From Actinomadura sp. KC216 (GTDB lineage Bacteria > Actinomycetota > Actinomycetes > Streptosporangiales > Streptosporangiaceae): a DNA stretch of 39,643 bases. Positions 1 through 8,033 of this stretch are shown piece after piece. The stretch covers positions 1 through 39,643 of the forward strand of contig NZ_SMJX01000045.1 of NCBI RefSeq assembly GCF_004348535.1. Reading direction: 5' to 3'. The position numbers and the translations under genes were made by a program. Below the pieces are notes generated by a model, which made no database searches, was not told the DNA's origin, and saw only the letters and a list, made by a program, of their open reading frames with translations. The number at the start of each line of letters is the position of its first letter. The first letter of the stretch is position 1.

Positions 1-1
1 C

Positions 2-304
2 CCCGATGGCGGATGCGAATTGCTGGACCAGGGCACCGACCCGCCCCTGGGCGTCCGCGAACTGCACGTCCCCCGCCCTCAGGCCAGCATTCAGTACCGG
101 CCTGGCGACACCTTCGTGCTCTACACCGACGGGCTCATCGAACGCCGCGGCGAGGACATCGACACTGGCCTGAACCGTCTCGCCGGCAGCCTCGCCGATT
201 GCGCTCGGCTTGGCACCGAGGAACTGGCCGACACCCTCCTGGACCGCCTCGGCGTCGCCGACGGAGGCGCCGACGACATCGCCCTGATCATTGCCCGGCT
301 CTAG
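2..304 (+). CDS. SpoIIE/RsbU-type PP2C serine phosphatase, C-terminal end (5' partial)
   Basis: The frame is already open at the left edge and closes at TAG 302-304, so only about the last 100 residues are visible. They show the usual end of the SpoIIE/PP2C-like phosphatase fold: a PDGGCELLDQG turn, PPLGV, the strand GDTFVLYTDGLIERRG containing the conserved TDGL(I/V)E metal-site motif, and a final DDIALIIARL with the paired aspartates. Members are Mn/Mg-dependent phosphatases acting on anti-sigma-factor antagonists, and in actinomycetes are often fused to PAS/GAF sensor domains. Any such sensor would lie outside the window, so the signal is unknown. There is no sign of damage in the visible part. 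Family assignment is firm; which sigma-factor cascade it controls cannot be said. Confidence 0.85.
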   Translation, partial: PDGGCELLDQGTDPPLGVRELHVPRPQASIQYRPGDTFVLYTDGLIERRGEDIDTGLNRLAGSLADCARLGTEELADTLLDRLGVADGGADDIALIIARL

Positions 305-346
305 GATCCCGGCAGAAGGACCAACGGCCACGCCAGCGCCAGCAAG

Positions 347-615
347 TCATCCCTGAGCCGAACCCCAGTTCTGTTCGCCCCGAGGGCCGCCGTCGCGAGG
401 AATGCCGCGATCGTCTCGCCGGGGAATCAGACCGCGCCCGGCATCCGCCCCTCGGCGAGGACGGCGGTCGGCGGGGTCGCGGCACAGACACCGAAGTGGG
501 TGAAGACCGCGCTCCAGAAGGCGTCGAGATCTGTCACCGACCATTCCCAGAGTTCCCGGTAGGAGGCGAACTCCAGGCCGGAGCGCGAGCGCAGCCCGTC
601 AACGAACTTGCGCAT
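347..615 (-). pseudogene. Acetoacetyl-CoA synthetase N-terminal remnant
   Basis: Reading leftwards from 615, the translation matches the amino end of acetoacetate-CoA ligases: RSGLEFASYRELWEWSVTDL, then DAFWSAVFTHFGV, then EGRMPGAV. A TGA at 427-429 sits where the family has Trp (PGA-W-FPG), so it looks like a Trp-to-stop change. The same frame continues as FPG and jumps to ETIAAFLATAALGA, which in intact enzymes lies some tens of residues further on. The gene therefore has both a nonsense mutation and an internal deletion, and nothing of the AMP-binding core remains. It lies beside a second metabolic remnant on the same strand, so this is a decayed segment. The identification rests on remembered family sequence and is good but not searched. 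Confidence 0.6.
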
Positions 616-697
616 CCCCGATCCTTCGGGAAAGGCGGATCTGACGGTGCGGAAGGGGGCGGATCACTATGGTGCCGCTCCTTAGGCGAGGTCGAGG

Positions 698-1000
698 GCA
701 GCGGCGGGCGACGCTGTCGGTGTCCAGGCCGTGATGGCGGTCGACGTCCTCCAGTCTGCCGGACTGCCCGAACTCGGATACGCCCAGGTGGACGGCGCGG
801 ACCCCGTGAAGTCCGGCGAGGAACGCGAGGGTGTGCGGGTGTCCGTTTAGCAGAGTGACGAGCGGCGCGGCGCGCGGGGAAGGCCGCGTCGAGGATCCAC
901 GTGGGCGCGCCGCTGCGCCCCGATCGTGCCTGGACCGCCTTGAACAGCAGGCCGGGGCCGGTCACGCGGACGACGGCGGCGGCGACGCCGACAAAGCCGA
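698..1000 (-). pseudogene. Transketolase / pyruvate dehydrogenase E1-like C-terminal remnant, frameshifted
   Basis: Two minus-strand frames join into one recognisable piece. The first (about 1000-850) reads VTGPGLLFKAVQARSGR and APTWILDAAFPARRAA. After a frameshift near 850 the second (about 850-700) reads LLNGHPHTLAFLAGLHGVRA, then HLGVSEFGQSGRLEDVDRHH and GLDTDSVAR. The HPHTLAFL and LGV-x2-FGQSG motifs are typical of the C-terminal domain of transketolase-like thiamine diphosphate enzymes (PDH E1 type). The N-terminal cofactor and catalytic domains are missing, so this cannot be a working enzyme. It lies head to tail with the acetoacetyl-CoA synthetase remnant. Confidence 0.55.
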
Positions 1001-1002
1001 CC

Positions 1003-1516
1003 ACTACGACCTACCCTGGCTCGGCCCACGAGCACGCGCCGCGATCGAGTACGGCGACGACGGCATCGCACCGCCCGCGATAGCCGGTGGCATCACCCTC
1101 CTGGCAGCCGAATGCGTCGTCCCACCTCTACTACAGGCTGGGCTCTGGCCAGTGCACCCCTTCGCCCACCAGGCGCTGGTCGACCTTGGCGACCAGCTCC
1201 CCTTCCACTGGCGCGAACTCAAACAACTCCAACGCCGTCACCTGGCCACCCTCGGGCTCAGCCACGACGCCTGCAACCCGTAACTGCGCGAGAGCTTCGC
1301 CGAACTGGTCGAACAATCCCTCATCGAGGGCGGACTGCGACCGCTGCACCGCATCCTGAACGAAGGCTCACCCTTAATCGAATCCGGCCTGGTGGACCCG
1401 ACGGCCTCAAGATCATCGTGGACGACCTAGAGATCGGGCTCTACCGCGAAGAACCCCACTCCAAGCTGGTCGAAGTCATCACTCTCGACCAGGCCGCACG
1501 TGCGTTTCTGACCTGA
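1003..1516 (+). pseudogene. Unrecognised decayed coding remnant
   Basis: From about 1003 the third plus frame has strongly GC-biased third codon positions and reads YDLPWLGPRARAAIEYGDDG onwards to a TAA at 1281-1283. The same frame then continues with equally good codon use (LRESFAELVEQSLIEGGL) to about 1390. A frame change leads to a closing stretch, KIIVDDLEIGLYREEPHSKL, with a stop at 1514-1516. The pattern suggests the 3' part of one gene broken by a nonsense codon and a frameshift. I do not recognise the family and see no catalytic motif. Its last 38 bases overlap the end of the convergent acetyltransferase gene. Confidence 0.35.
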
Positions 1517-2033
1517 TCCACTCCGAGAGATCGAGCCGCTCGGCCCGCCGCGCCATCAGATACAACCGGGCATGCGTCCGCTGCTGCTCGCGCACCAAGG
1601 CGAAGCCCTGCGTCTGGTTGTAGCGGGCCACCTGCTCGAAATGGCAGTGTCTCCGCACCCAGTCCACACCGAGCAGGGCGGCTCGATCCACGGCCCACCA
1701 CGCCATCAACGTCCCCGGCCTCACCCCCGGCTCCCCGCGCAGAGCAGGGTCCGTGATCGATCCCGACAGATACAGGGCAGGCTCGGCCCGCTCAGCGTCG
1801 GTCCAGCCCCAAGGCGGGCCCTGATCCTGCACAAGGATCTGCCCCACCACACCGTAAGCGTCGTCGTCCAGAACCCACACGTCCCCACCGGGGTTGTCGC
1901 ACTGAGCGACCAGATCGTCCAGCGCGTCCCTCCAACTCGGTAGACCGCGCGTCTCCAGCCAGGCACACCGCGCCCGCACCATCCGGGCGACTTGACCGCG
2001 ATCCGCGCTCGTCGCAGGCCGCATCTGAAGCAT
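1479..2033 (-). CDS. GNAT-family N-acetyltransferase-like protein
   Basis: This 184-residue protein opens with MLQMRPATSADRGQVARMVR, the usual first strand and helix of a GNAT fold (LRPAT-x-D), followed by a CAWLETRGLPSW segment seen in a group of actinobacterial acetyltransferase-like proteins. A central helix contains GTLMAWWAVDRAALLGVDWV, and the C-terminus RYNQTQGFALVR matches the typical YxxxGF motif that closes the acetyl-CoA pocket. The start at 2033 was chosen because the longer frame upstream is antisense to the TetR remnant; ATG 2024 is an alternative. No clear Shine-Dalgarno is visible. The substrate is unknown; the family acetylates amines on small molecules or proteins. Confidence 0.65.
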   Translation of the reverse strand: MLQMRPATSADRGQVARMVRARCAWLETRGLPSWRDALDDLVAQCDNPGGDVWVLDDDAYGVVGQILVQDQGPPWGWTDAERAEPALYLSGSITDPALRGEPGVRPGTLMAWWAVDRAALLGVDWVRRHCHFEQVARYNQTQGFALVREQQRTHARLYLMARRAERLDLSEWIRSETHVRPGRE

Positions 2034-2051
2034 CCGCCCATTGTGCGCCCA

Positions 2052-2318
2052 AACGCTGAGATGCTCAGGCAAGGGCTCAGTCCCTCCGATGCGGACGCCC
2101 CCATCGCCGGCGCGGTCGATGAGCTCCTCATGGCAGAGATCGAGCGAGGACAACGTGACGGCGATCTCGACGCCACCGTCCCGGCCCAGTGGATCGAGCG
2201 CATTGTGTGGAGCATCGTCTACACCGGTCTCCACGCCGTCGGCGACGGGCTCGTCGCACGACACGGCGTCGATGACCTGATCCGACGCACCCTTCGCGGC
2301 GCGATCAGCGCACGATGA
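2052..2318 (+). pseudogene. TetR-family regulator, C-terminal remnant
   Basis: The frame ending at 2318 carries a typical TetR ligand-binding C-terminal half: helices DELLMAEIERGQRDGDLDAT, PAQWIERIVWSIVYTGLHAV and VDDLIRRTLRGAI. The N-terminal helix-turn-helix that should lie about 100 residues upstream is absent; that DNA is instead the opposite-strand start of the GNAT gene. The remnant cannot bind DNA as such. It may be the leftover of a divergent TetR that once controlled this acetyltransferase, but this is inference from position only. Confidence 0.55.
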
Positions 2319-2434
2319 GACAGACTGACGGCAACGCTGGCAGCAAGGGCGAACTGTTCAGGTCCGTGGGTCTGGTGCAGTACGTGAGGGCGCACCGGAC
2401 TTCGGAACGTGAGGCAATGCGTCGCGTGACCTAG

Positions 2435-3294
2435 GGCGTGTCTCAAAGTGGGATGAGCGGCATGTCCAGCGCCCGACATAGTGAGGTTTCCGGTACAGGA
2501 GTCATCGACCAAGAAAACCCTGAGTCCCGGAGACCTCGTGGCCACCCTAGCGGTGACGAGGCGGTTCGACCTGACCGATGAGCAGTGGGCGATCCTGGAG
2601 CCGCTGCTGCCGGTGCCCACGCGACCGGGTCGACCGTCCAAGTGGATAAAACGCCAGCTCATCGATGGGATCCGCTGCCGGTGCGGACCGGTGCGCCGTG
2701 GCGGGACGTGCCGGAGTGCTACGGCTCCTGGCACGCGGTCTACGCGTTGTTTCGCCGCTGGCAGCGCGCCGGGGCCTGGGCGCGCATCCTGGCGGCCCTG
2801 CAGACCCGGGCGGATGCGTCCGGGCTGATCTGCTGGGAGGTGAACGTGGATTCCACGGTAGTGCGGGCGCACCAGCATGCCGCCGGGGCCCGGCGGCGTG
2901 GTGATCTGCAGCGTGAGCCGCCCGCGGGTGCGGCCGCCGAGCCGGACGATCATGCGCTGGGCCGTTCCCGTGGCGGGTTGTCGACCAAGGTGCATCTGGC
3001 CTGTGAGCAGGGCCAGCGGCCGTTGTCGCTGGTGGTGACGGCCGGGCAGCGTGGGGACGCCCCGCAGTTCGAGGCGGTGACGGCCCAGATCAGTGTCGCC
3101 CGGCCGGGACGGGGCCGCCCACCGGCCTTCGACCCGATCGACTACCGCGGCGACCACGCCGTCGAGTGCGGCATCAACCGACTCAAACGCCACCGGGCGG
3201 TGGCGACCAGGTACGACAAGCTCTGCGTCCGCTACCAGGCAGTCCTTGAGATCACCGCCATCAACGAATGGCTCCACCTTCTTCGAGACACGAC
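2435..3294 (+). mobile_element. IS5-family insertion sequence, damaged copy
   Basis: The element is bounded by imperfect inverted repeats. The left end (2431-2448) reads CTAGGGCGTGTCTCAAAG, and the reverse complement of the right end (3281-3298) reads CTAGGTCGTGTCTCGAAG, 16 of 18 matching. CTAG at 2431-2434 and 3295-3298 probably represents the duplicated target, as is usual for IS427-type IS5 elements. The total of about 860 bp and the transposase are typical of the group, but the copy is internally damaged. A lone end with the same sequence as the right terminus lies at 5961-5978. Confidence 0.8.
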
Positions 3295-3298
3295 CTAG
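2481..3298 (+). pseudogene. IS5-family transposase, frameshifted and internally deleted
   Basis: The N-terminal part reads [18 protein letters not shown] and [16 protein letters not shown], then the frame is lost near 2676-2682 and continues one frame over as [22 protein letters not shown]5-group elements can use programmed frameshifting, but here a single missing base in a conserved [14 protein letters not shown] stretch is the simpler reading. The first catalytic Asp is present in [12 protein letters not shown] and the final Glu region in [18 protein letters not shown]. The segment between, normally DRVLADKAYSS and about 50 residues, is missing: [11 protein letters not shown] runs straight into PAFDPIDY. 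The second catalytic Asp is therefore lost and the protein should be inactive. The stop TAG lies in the flanking CTAG. Confidence 0.75.
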
Positions 3299-3419
3299 CG
3301 GACGGCGGAAGGACAAGACGTCGCCCACCACGAGTGGGTGCACCGGCCCCTTTACCGGGCCGGTGCAGACTCAGCGCCCTTCTTCATCGGTTCCGCTGCT
3401 GGCATGGACTCATCCCGGC

Positions 3420-3657
3420 GGAACGGCCGGATGGACGAGACCGGCGAGGACTACGCCGCCGCTGAGGTCGTCGTCACCGACTCCGCCAACGAGGTCATCT
3501 GCCGTCCAATTGCGGCTGGACGGCCGGGATGGTCTGCCCGGAGTGCCCGGGTGCGGTTGCTACGACCACTCGTGCTTGACGGCACCGCGAGTACATGCAC
3601 GAGGACGACCGCAACGAGCTGGGCGATGCGCATGCCGCCCGCGGCTACTGCGGATGA
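3420..3657 (+). pseudogene. Possible remnant of a small Cys-rich protein
   Basis: Three plus-strand frames together give a protein-like string: DETGEDYAAAEVVVTDSANE, then SNCGWTAGMVCPECPG, then CGCYDHSC, then REYMHEDDRNELGDAH ending at a TGA near 3655. The frame changes, each explainable by one or a few lost bases, fall between these blocks. The CxxxW, CPECPGCGC and HEDD patterns suggest a small zinc-ribbon-like protein. I recognise only the general style, not a named family. It directly follows the IS element, so an intact gene may have been damaged with it. Confidence is low. Confidence 0.3.
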
Positions 3658-3678
3658 CGATTCAGGAAAGCGCGCATC

Positions 3679-4110
3679 CTAATACTGGCAGCGGTAGGTG
3701 ATCGTGTGTCCGTCTGAGACGTTTCCTGAGTAGATCCAGCCGTGTGGAGCCGCGCCGCCGACACTAACGTAGTACCAAATGTTCCCCGCATTGCTGTAAT
3801 CATAGCACCAGCCGCCGAGTCGCGTGCCTTTGCGGAGTGTGGCGGTAACGCTGTTACAGCCCTGACCGGGCCCGTCTCTGAGCCAGATAGCCTTCTCTAC
3901 GGTGGCACCGCCAGGGCCATTAGTATAAGGCTCGGATTCGCAGCTTCTGGAGATATTCGCTGGTGTCCGGTTCGGCGGCTCGTCCGCCACGATCGATGAC
4001 GCATTCTCCGATCTGACAGGGGAGGCGTTCGCTGCTGCGGGGGACGCTATTACGCTGAGTCCCGCGACGGTGAGGCTGATGGTGAGAGCTTGCAGGGCTT
4101 TTCGTGCCAC
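3679..4110 (-). CDS. Secreted SH3-like (SH3b) domain protein
   Basis: The 143-residue product starts at GTG 4110 behind a GGAGG at 4115-4119. Residues 1-30 form a Sec signal peptide: MARKALQA, a hydrophobic core, then ASPAAANASP with an AxA cleavage site. The mature part contains a bacterial SH3-like fold: AIWLRDGPGQGC, then LRKGTRLGGWCYDYSNAGN, then WYYVSVGG and GWIYSGNVSDG. Four cysteines (near residues 56, 84, 102 and 141) could form two disulfides outside the cell. Such small proteins bind peptidoglycan or peptides at the cell surface; the target here is unknown. It lies 109 nt downstream of the AraC regulator gene on the same strand. Confidence 0.7.
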   Translation of the reverse strand: MARKALQALTISLTVAGLSVIASPAAANASPVRSENASSIVADEPPNRTPANISRSCESEPYTNGPGGATVEKAIWLRDGPGQGCNSVTATLRKGTRLGGWCYDYSNAGNIWYYVSVGGAAPHGWIYSGNVSDGHTITYRCQY

Positions 4111-4219
4111 TTTTCCTCCCGCGTGGATAACGCGATTAGTCCGGTGAGAGCTTGCCCTTTCCTTCGGGAAAGGGCCGGTACGCAGACCAGTGTGCCGCCG
4201 TGATCGACGGCGTAGTTGC

Positions 4220-5245
4220 CTATGCGTCCTGAACTCTTGACGTTGCGTCCGAGGTTCGGCTGCTCCCTTGCCTGAGGTGCCGATAGTCGCGAGGAGACAT
4301 GCCGAACGTCCTGCGGAAGACGCGGCTGAAGTGAGCGCTGCTGGTGAAGCCCCACCGGGCGGCGATCATGCTGATCGGGTGCTTGTCCTGGGCGGGGTTG
4401 GTGAGGTCGCGGCGGCACCGCTCCAGGCGGCGTTCGCGGATCGATGCGGCGACCGTGGTGTCGTGGCCGCTGAAGATGTTGTGCAGGTGGCTGGTGGAGA
4501 TGTGGTGAGCGGCCGCGATGCTTGCGGGGGTCAGATGAGGGTCGGCGAGGTGTGCGTCGATGAAGGCATGGATGCGCGTGATCAACACCCGGTGGCGCGT
4601 CTCCGGCGCTACCGCGGTTTCGGCCTCCAGGCGGTGCGCGCACAGCGCGGTGATGAGGTCCATGGCGATGGTCGACAGCCGTGTCGCGTCCGCCGGCGTG
4701 TGGCGGCTGAATCCACTGCTGAGCTCGGTCAGACACTGCAAGACCAATGCCCCGAGCCCTTGCCCGCTGGGCAGCCTGGTCGCCAACAGGCGGTCCACGG
4801 CGGCACGTCTGAACGGCAGCCGATCTCGCGGGAACTGGGCCATCACTACAGTGGACGTCCGCGCGGCGCAGCCACCGTCCGGGAACATCGTTCCTTGAAA
4901 GGGGTGGGATGAATCGTAGAAGAGCAGTTCTCCCCGACTTACAGTGACCGAATTGCTGGCCTGAGTGAATTCGTGATGCCCGTCAAGGCTGAAGGACAGG
5001 TGGCAGACCTCGGGGTCCCCTCGGGCGATCAGTTTGTCTGACCGATACGCCTGGGACACAGGTAAAGTGATCTCGGTCACTTGCAGAGTATCGAACTGCA
5101 GTAGCCGACCACGCACATGGTAGTCGGCTTTGGAGTCACTATGGACCACGGTGGGCATGAGGGACCGCTCACGTAGCTGATGGGCCCACTGCTCGAATCG
5201 TTCTGCTGGGGGAAGGTGAGTGTTTGAAATATCAATTTCGATCAT
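4220..5245 (-). CDS. AraC-family transcriptional regulator
   Basis: The C-terminal 100 residues carry two helix-turn-helix motifs of the AraC/XylS type: LTPASIAAAHHISTSHLHNI, then HPISMIAARWGFTSSAHFSR and VFRRTFGMSPRDYR, the last being the family signature. The N-terminal half (about residues 10-180) looks like the AraC_binding_2 sensor domain (QWAHQLRERSLMP, VCHLSFSLDGHHEF). Of two candidate starts I prefer ATG 5245 (341 residues), which has GAGG five bases upstream; GTG 5251 adds two residues. It may regulate the secreted SH3 protein just downstream or genes elsewhere. The effector is unknown. Confidence 0.85.
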   Translation of the reverse strand: MIEIDISNTHLPPAERFEQWAHQLRERSLMPTVVHSDSKADYHVRGRLLQFDTLQVTEITLPVSQAYRSDKLIARGDPEVCHLSFSLDGHHEFTQASNSVTVSRGELLFYDSSHPFQGTMFPDGGCAARTSTVVMAQFPRDRLPFRRAAVDRLLATRLPSGQGLGALVLQCLTELSSGFSRHTPADATRLSTIAMDLITALCAHRLEAETAVAPETRHRVLITRIHAFIDAHLADPHLTPASIAAAHHISTSHLHNIFSGHDTTVAASIRERRLERCRRDLTNPAQDKHPISMIAARWGFTSSAHFSRVFRRTFGMSPRDYRHLRQGSSRTSDATSRVQDA

Positions 5246-5407
5246 CTTCACCTCGATTTAGATATAGATCAGACATGCGCGGAGGCGATCGGTCCAGTCC
5301 AGTGCTCTAGCTGGGTGATCTGGTTAGACTGTAAAGGAACCACCGGCCTCGATATCAAGCCCTCATCCCAAAGCGGATAGGAAGGGTGCTGTTAACCGAT
5401 GTCCTAA

Positions 5408-5833
5408 TTAGGAGCCGCAGAGGACGGAGCGGCGGACCCGTCCTATCGCAGGCGCCCGCGCGGTGGGATGGACGGCTGTGATGACGAGAGCACCGACGCC
5501 TGGGTCTGGTCCCGCCGCCGGTCGTTGATCACGAAAGACCGAACGGTCCACCGCGCCAAGGCGGCTTGGCTCGCCGGTGGCGGCGCTGTTCCCACGACCG
5601 CTGGAACACCATAAGCGCAACAGGTCGCGGCACCTACCACCCCGAATGCGGGCGCCAAGGCGGCGAAGGTCTTGTTGCGGCGCAGGTGCACTGCACCAGC
5701 ACCGGCAGCGCCTGACGGTCGGAGGCAGCCGCCGCCACCGCGAACCCAGGCGCCGGCGGTGCCGCGGGACGAGATCAGCCACGAACGTGCGGCACAAGCG
5801 CGTCAGATCGAGGGCAGCCCGATAGAACAGCAC
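5408..5833 (-). pseudogene. DDE transposase (IS5/HARBI1-like) N-terminal remnant, frameshifted
   Basis: The minus-strand frame from 5833 reads MLFYRAALDLTRLCRTFVAD and RHRRRLGSRWRRLPP, matching the start of a group of actinomycete HARBI1-like transposases. After a frameshift near 5710 another frame carries HLRRNKTFAALAPAFGVVGA, which fits the helix-turn-helix that follows (HLR-x-ETFA-x-LA-x-GFGVG). The match fades after about position 5560 and no catalytic DDE residues can be placed. No clear inverted repeats were found around it. The remnant lies between the AraC gene and an orphan IS end. Confidence 0.5.
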
Positions 5834-5960
5834 CAGGGCTCCCGGTGGAGACTCGGCGACCGGGTCAGCGCCATGCGCATTCGACGGTCAGCACGCAAAA
5901 TGGGCTGATCATTCCGGAGCCTGCTGCCCTAGTGATCACGACACACCGTCACGCACCGGA

Positions 5961-5978
5961 CTTCGAGACAAGTCCTAG
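5961..5978 (+). repeat. Orphan IS5-type terminal inverted repeat
   Basis: CTTCGAGACAAGTCCTAG differs at only two of 18 positions from the right end of the IS element at 3281-3298, in the same orientation and with the same CTAG border. No transposase or partner left end is adjacent. It supplies the stop codon of the leftward DHFR-like gene: TAG is the complement of 5975-5977. Confidence 0.6.
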
Positions 5979-6565
5979 TGGTGAATGACGCGGTAACGCG
6001 AAACGATCGCGCCGCCGTTGAACACCTTGGCATCGGTCAGTTCGAGGCCGAGGTCGATCGTGAGTCCCTCGAACACCTGAGGTCCGGCGCTGAGGACGGC
6101 AGGGCTCACGGCGAGCAGGTACTCATCGATCAGACCGGGCGCGGCGGCGATCGGCGCGAGGGTCTTGGGGCCGCAGGACAGGATGATGTCCTTGCCGTCC
6201 TGCCGCTTCAATGCGGTGAGTTCGTTGACCAGATCGCCTCGGAGGACCAGACGGTCGGTGGCGGGTGGCAGGGTCGTGGAGAAGACGACCTTGGTCATGT
6301 TCCGTTGCACCCTGGCGAACTCGCGGTCTGCGGCGGTGATGACGGGCGCGTCGTCGGGCGTCTCTCCGCGGGCGACCCTGTCCCACCAGGGCACGATCGC
6401 CTCGTAGGTCGTCCTGCCCATGGCCCAGGTGTCTGCCTGGGAGAACTGCTCGGCGATGTAGGCCGTTTCCTCCTCGGCCCACGGGAACGGCTCCCAGAAC
6501 GCCCCCTCGGCGTTGGCGATGCGGTTGTTCACGGTGGTCTGCATGTGGAACACGATCTTTCGCAC
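5975..6565 (-). CDS. Dihydrofolate reductase family protein (RibD C-terminal-like)
   Basis: The 196-residue protein has the RibD_C/DHFR-like fold: MRKIVFHMQTTVNNRIANAE at the NADPH-binding first strand, TWAMGRTTYEAIVPWW (the GR-x-TYE motif), TKVVFSTTLP, and LSCGPKTLAPIAAAPGLIDE. The start at GTG 6565 follows a good GGAGG eight bases upstream (6574-6578); the longer frame from 6592 has no such site. Members are NADPH-dependent reductases of unknown small substrates, and few act as folate enzymes. Its last codons abut the orphan IS end, so the extreme C-terminus may have been changed by an insertion or excision. A WYL-regulator remnant lies upstream. Confidence 0.8.
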   Translation of the reverse strand: MRKIVFHMQTTVNNRIANAEGAFWEPFPWAEEETAYIAEQFSQADTWAMGRTTYEAIVPWWDRVARGETPDDAPVITAADREFARVQRNMTKVVFSTTLPPATDRLVLRGDLVNELTALKRQDGKDIILSCGPKTLAPIAAAPGLIDEYLLAVSPAVLSAGPQVFEGLTIDLGLELTDAKVFNGGAIVSRYRVIHH

Positions 6566-6784
6566 CTGGACGGCCTCCCTGGTCGTGATCACTCGCAGGA
6601 AAGACCATCCCCGGCGCGAAAACTTATCGGTGTCCGAGCCACCGACAGGCGCCGACCATGATCCTTACGCCCGAGGTGGCGGGCGGGCAGCGCGACGAGC
6701 GTGGACCAGCGGCACCACCATGCCGTTGAGGTGTCGCCGCGGTCGTGCGTGCTCATCACGAATGCGACCGGTCGCCGCGCGGGA

Positions 6785-6940
6785 CGGTCTGGAGCGCGAT
6801 CGCCGCCGCGACGGCCTGGCCCTCGTCGAGGACGACAGGTGGCAGCCGGGTGGCGCGACCGAGCCGGTAACGTCCGGCCCGCCCTCGGCATGCTGTTTCC
6901 GCCTTGACGATCATCGAGACCGGCGTCCCCGGTCGGTCGC
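6785..6940 (-). pseudogene. WYL/YafY-type transcriptional regulator remnant
   Basis: One minus-strand frame reads RAGRYRLGRATRLPPVVLDE followed by GQAVAAAIALQTV. This closely follows the segment joining the N-terminal HTH to the WYL domain in YafY-like regulators (GGYRLG-x-GTRLPPL-x-LDDDEA-x-A-x-A-x-GL). No helix-turn-helix is readable upstream and no WYL motif downstream, so only a scrap of about 45 residues survives. WYL regulators are often found beside DHFR-like or VOC genes, which fits the neighbour. Confidence 0.45.
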
Positions 6941-7028
6941 GCCTCGATCCGATGGGCGGGGCGGTCCCGGGGCGGTGCCCACCGAGGTGGGACGACCGTA
7001 ATGTTCATAGCGGCCGGTGGGAGGGACC

Positions 7029-7279
7029 ATGCGGAAAAGGCCGGGGACGGCTTCAGGGGTCGGGATGTTGTTGGCCGAGGTGGTCGGCGGTGCTGTCATC
7101 TCGGTGGGGAGCGGGGCCTTCGGGCTGGAGACGCGAGTCACAGCGTCCCGTCTCCCGGCGGGGACCGGTGGATCGCCCATCCCGGCAACGTCATCGGTAC
7201 CGGTGTACTCCTGACGCTGTCCGGAATCGCCGCCTTGGCCTGGGGCGGCCATCGGTTGAGGTCCACCCGGCTTGATTGA
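7029..7279 (+). pseudogene. Small membrane protein, apparently frameshifted
   Basis: An ATG at 7029 behind GAGGG starts MRKRPGTASGVGMLLAEVVG, with a hydrophobic, glycine-rich helix. Near 7165-7175 the good reading moves to another frame, which continues NVIGTGVLLTLSGIAALAWG (a second hydrophobic segment) and ends with a basic tail at 7279. The joined product would be about 83 residues with two membrane segments. A sequencing error or true frameshift are equally possible. No family recognised. Confidence 0.35.
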
Positions 7280-7817
7280 TCCCGTCCCGGATGTCGCCCG
7301 CGCCGACGGGCGCCCCCCGGGTTGTCGGCACCGCGTCCGGCGAAGTGGCGCTGTCATTCGGTGGTGCTCCGCGGCCGCCCGGCGACGGCGGTGCGGGGGA
7401 TGCCGGACGCAGGAGCCGCATGTGTTCGTCACTAGGTATCGCCACCATGTAGGACGTGGTCAGAGCACTGGTGGATTCCTCCTGGCGGCCATGACCGTGT
7501 GCGAGTGCGAGGCAGTGACGTCGCAAGGAGGACGGGTGTGGTTCGTCCGGTGCCGTCGTCGGTGGATGCGGGGGAGCGTGTCACCTTCTGGGTTCTGCGG
7601 CGGTTTCCGGCCGGGGCGCGGCGGCGGAGGTAGGTGTTCATGATCCAGCCCTAGCGGGCGCGGGCGGATCGCAGGCGAACCGGCACGCCGCCGACCCGCG
7701 GGGAGACGGAGTGGAGCAGTAGTGCCAGCTTCAGATCGTCAAGCCGGACGATGGCGGTGAACGGATAGGTGTTTCTCCCCATCGTGTCTTATTGCGACTT
7801 CCTTGCAACTGCGACCT
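7280..7817. other. Intergenic stretch with no recognisable gene
   Basis: No frame here shows convincing codon bias and family features over more than about 50 residues. The only hint of translation is a 31-codon frame from GTG 7538 to TAG 7631-7633, preceded by a strong AAGGAGGA at 7525-7532 and reading VRPVPSSVDAGERVTFWVLR. This could be the beginning of a truncated gene. The transcription start for the riboswitch-led operon should lie near the right end, but no clear promoter stands out. Confidence 0.4.
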
Positions 7818-7984
7818 GTGTCACCATTGCGGGGTAGGCGACGGCGGACGAGGAAGCCGGTGCGATTCCGGCGCGGTCCCGCCACTGTGATCGGCGAGCG
7901 GATCCCGACGACGCCACTGCCCGCGCGAGCGGGCGGGAAGGCCGGGACGAGCATCGACCCGAGAGCCAGGAGACTCACGCGGTC
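7818..7984 (+). promoter_or_regulatory. Cobalamin (B12) riboswitch
   Basis: The stretch has the conserved blocks of the cobalamin aptamer in order: AGGAAGCCGGTGCGATTCCG at 7850-7869, GCGGTCCCGCCACTGTGA at 7871-7889, GCCACTGCCCG at 7912-7922 paired with CGGGAAGGC at 7934-7942, and GAGAGCCAGGAGACTCA at 7961-7977. It ends about 50 nt before the substrate-binding protein ATG at 8034. In the linker, CTCCTC can pair with the GAGGAGAG of the ribosome binding site, and GGGGCGGATCTCCCC can form a hairpin. Control is therefore likely translational, shutting the operon off when B12 is plentiful. The aptamer is clear; the switching mechanism is inferred. Confidence 0.9.
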
Positions 7985-8033
7985 GCCTCCTCGACAGGGC
8001 TGGGGCGGATCTCCCCAGAGAGGAGAGGGCAGC

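Noticed and set aside
13-858. 281-residue plus-strand frame over the phosphatase end and the two metabolic remnants
   Set aside because: It is an out-of-frame, Arg/Pro-rich reading; the phosphatase and the remnants are read in other frames with recognisable motifs.
2219-3343. 374-residue minus-strand frame through the IS element
   Set aside because: It is antisense to the transposase, whose family motifs are clear on the plus strand.
7001-7028. Earlier start for the small membrane protein frame
   Set aside because: The frame from 7001 reads hydrophilic nonsense up to the frameshift, whereas ATG 7029 has a ribosome binding site and opens a hydrophobic helix.
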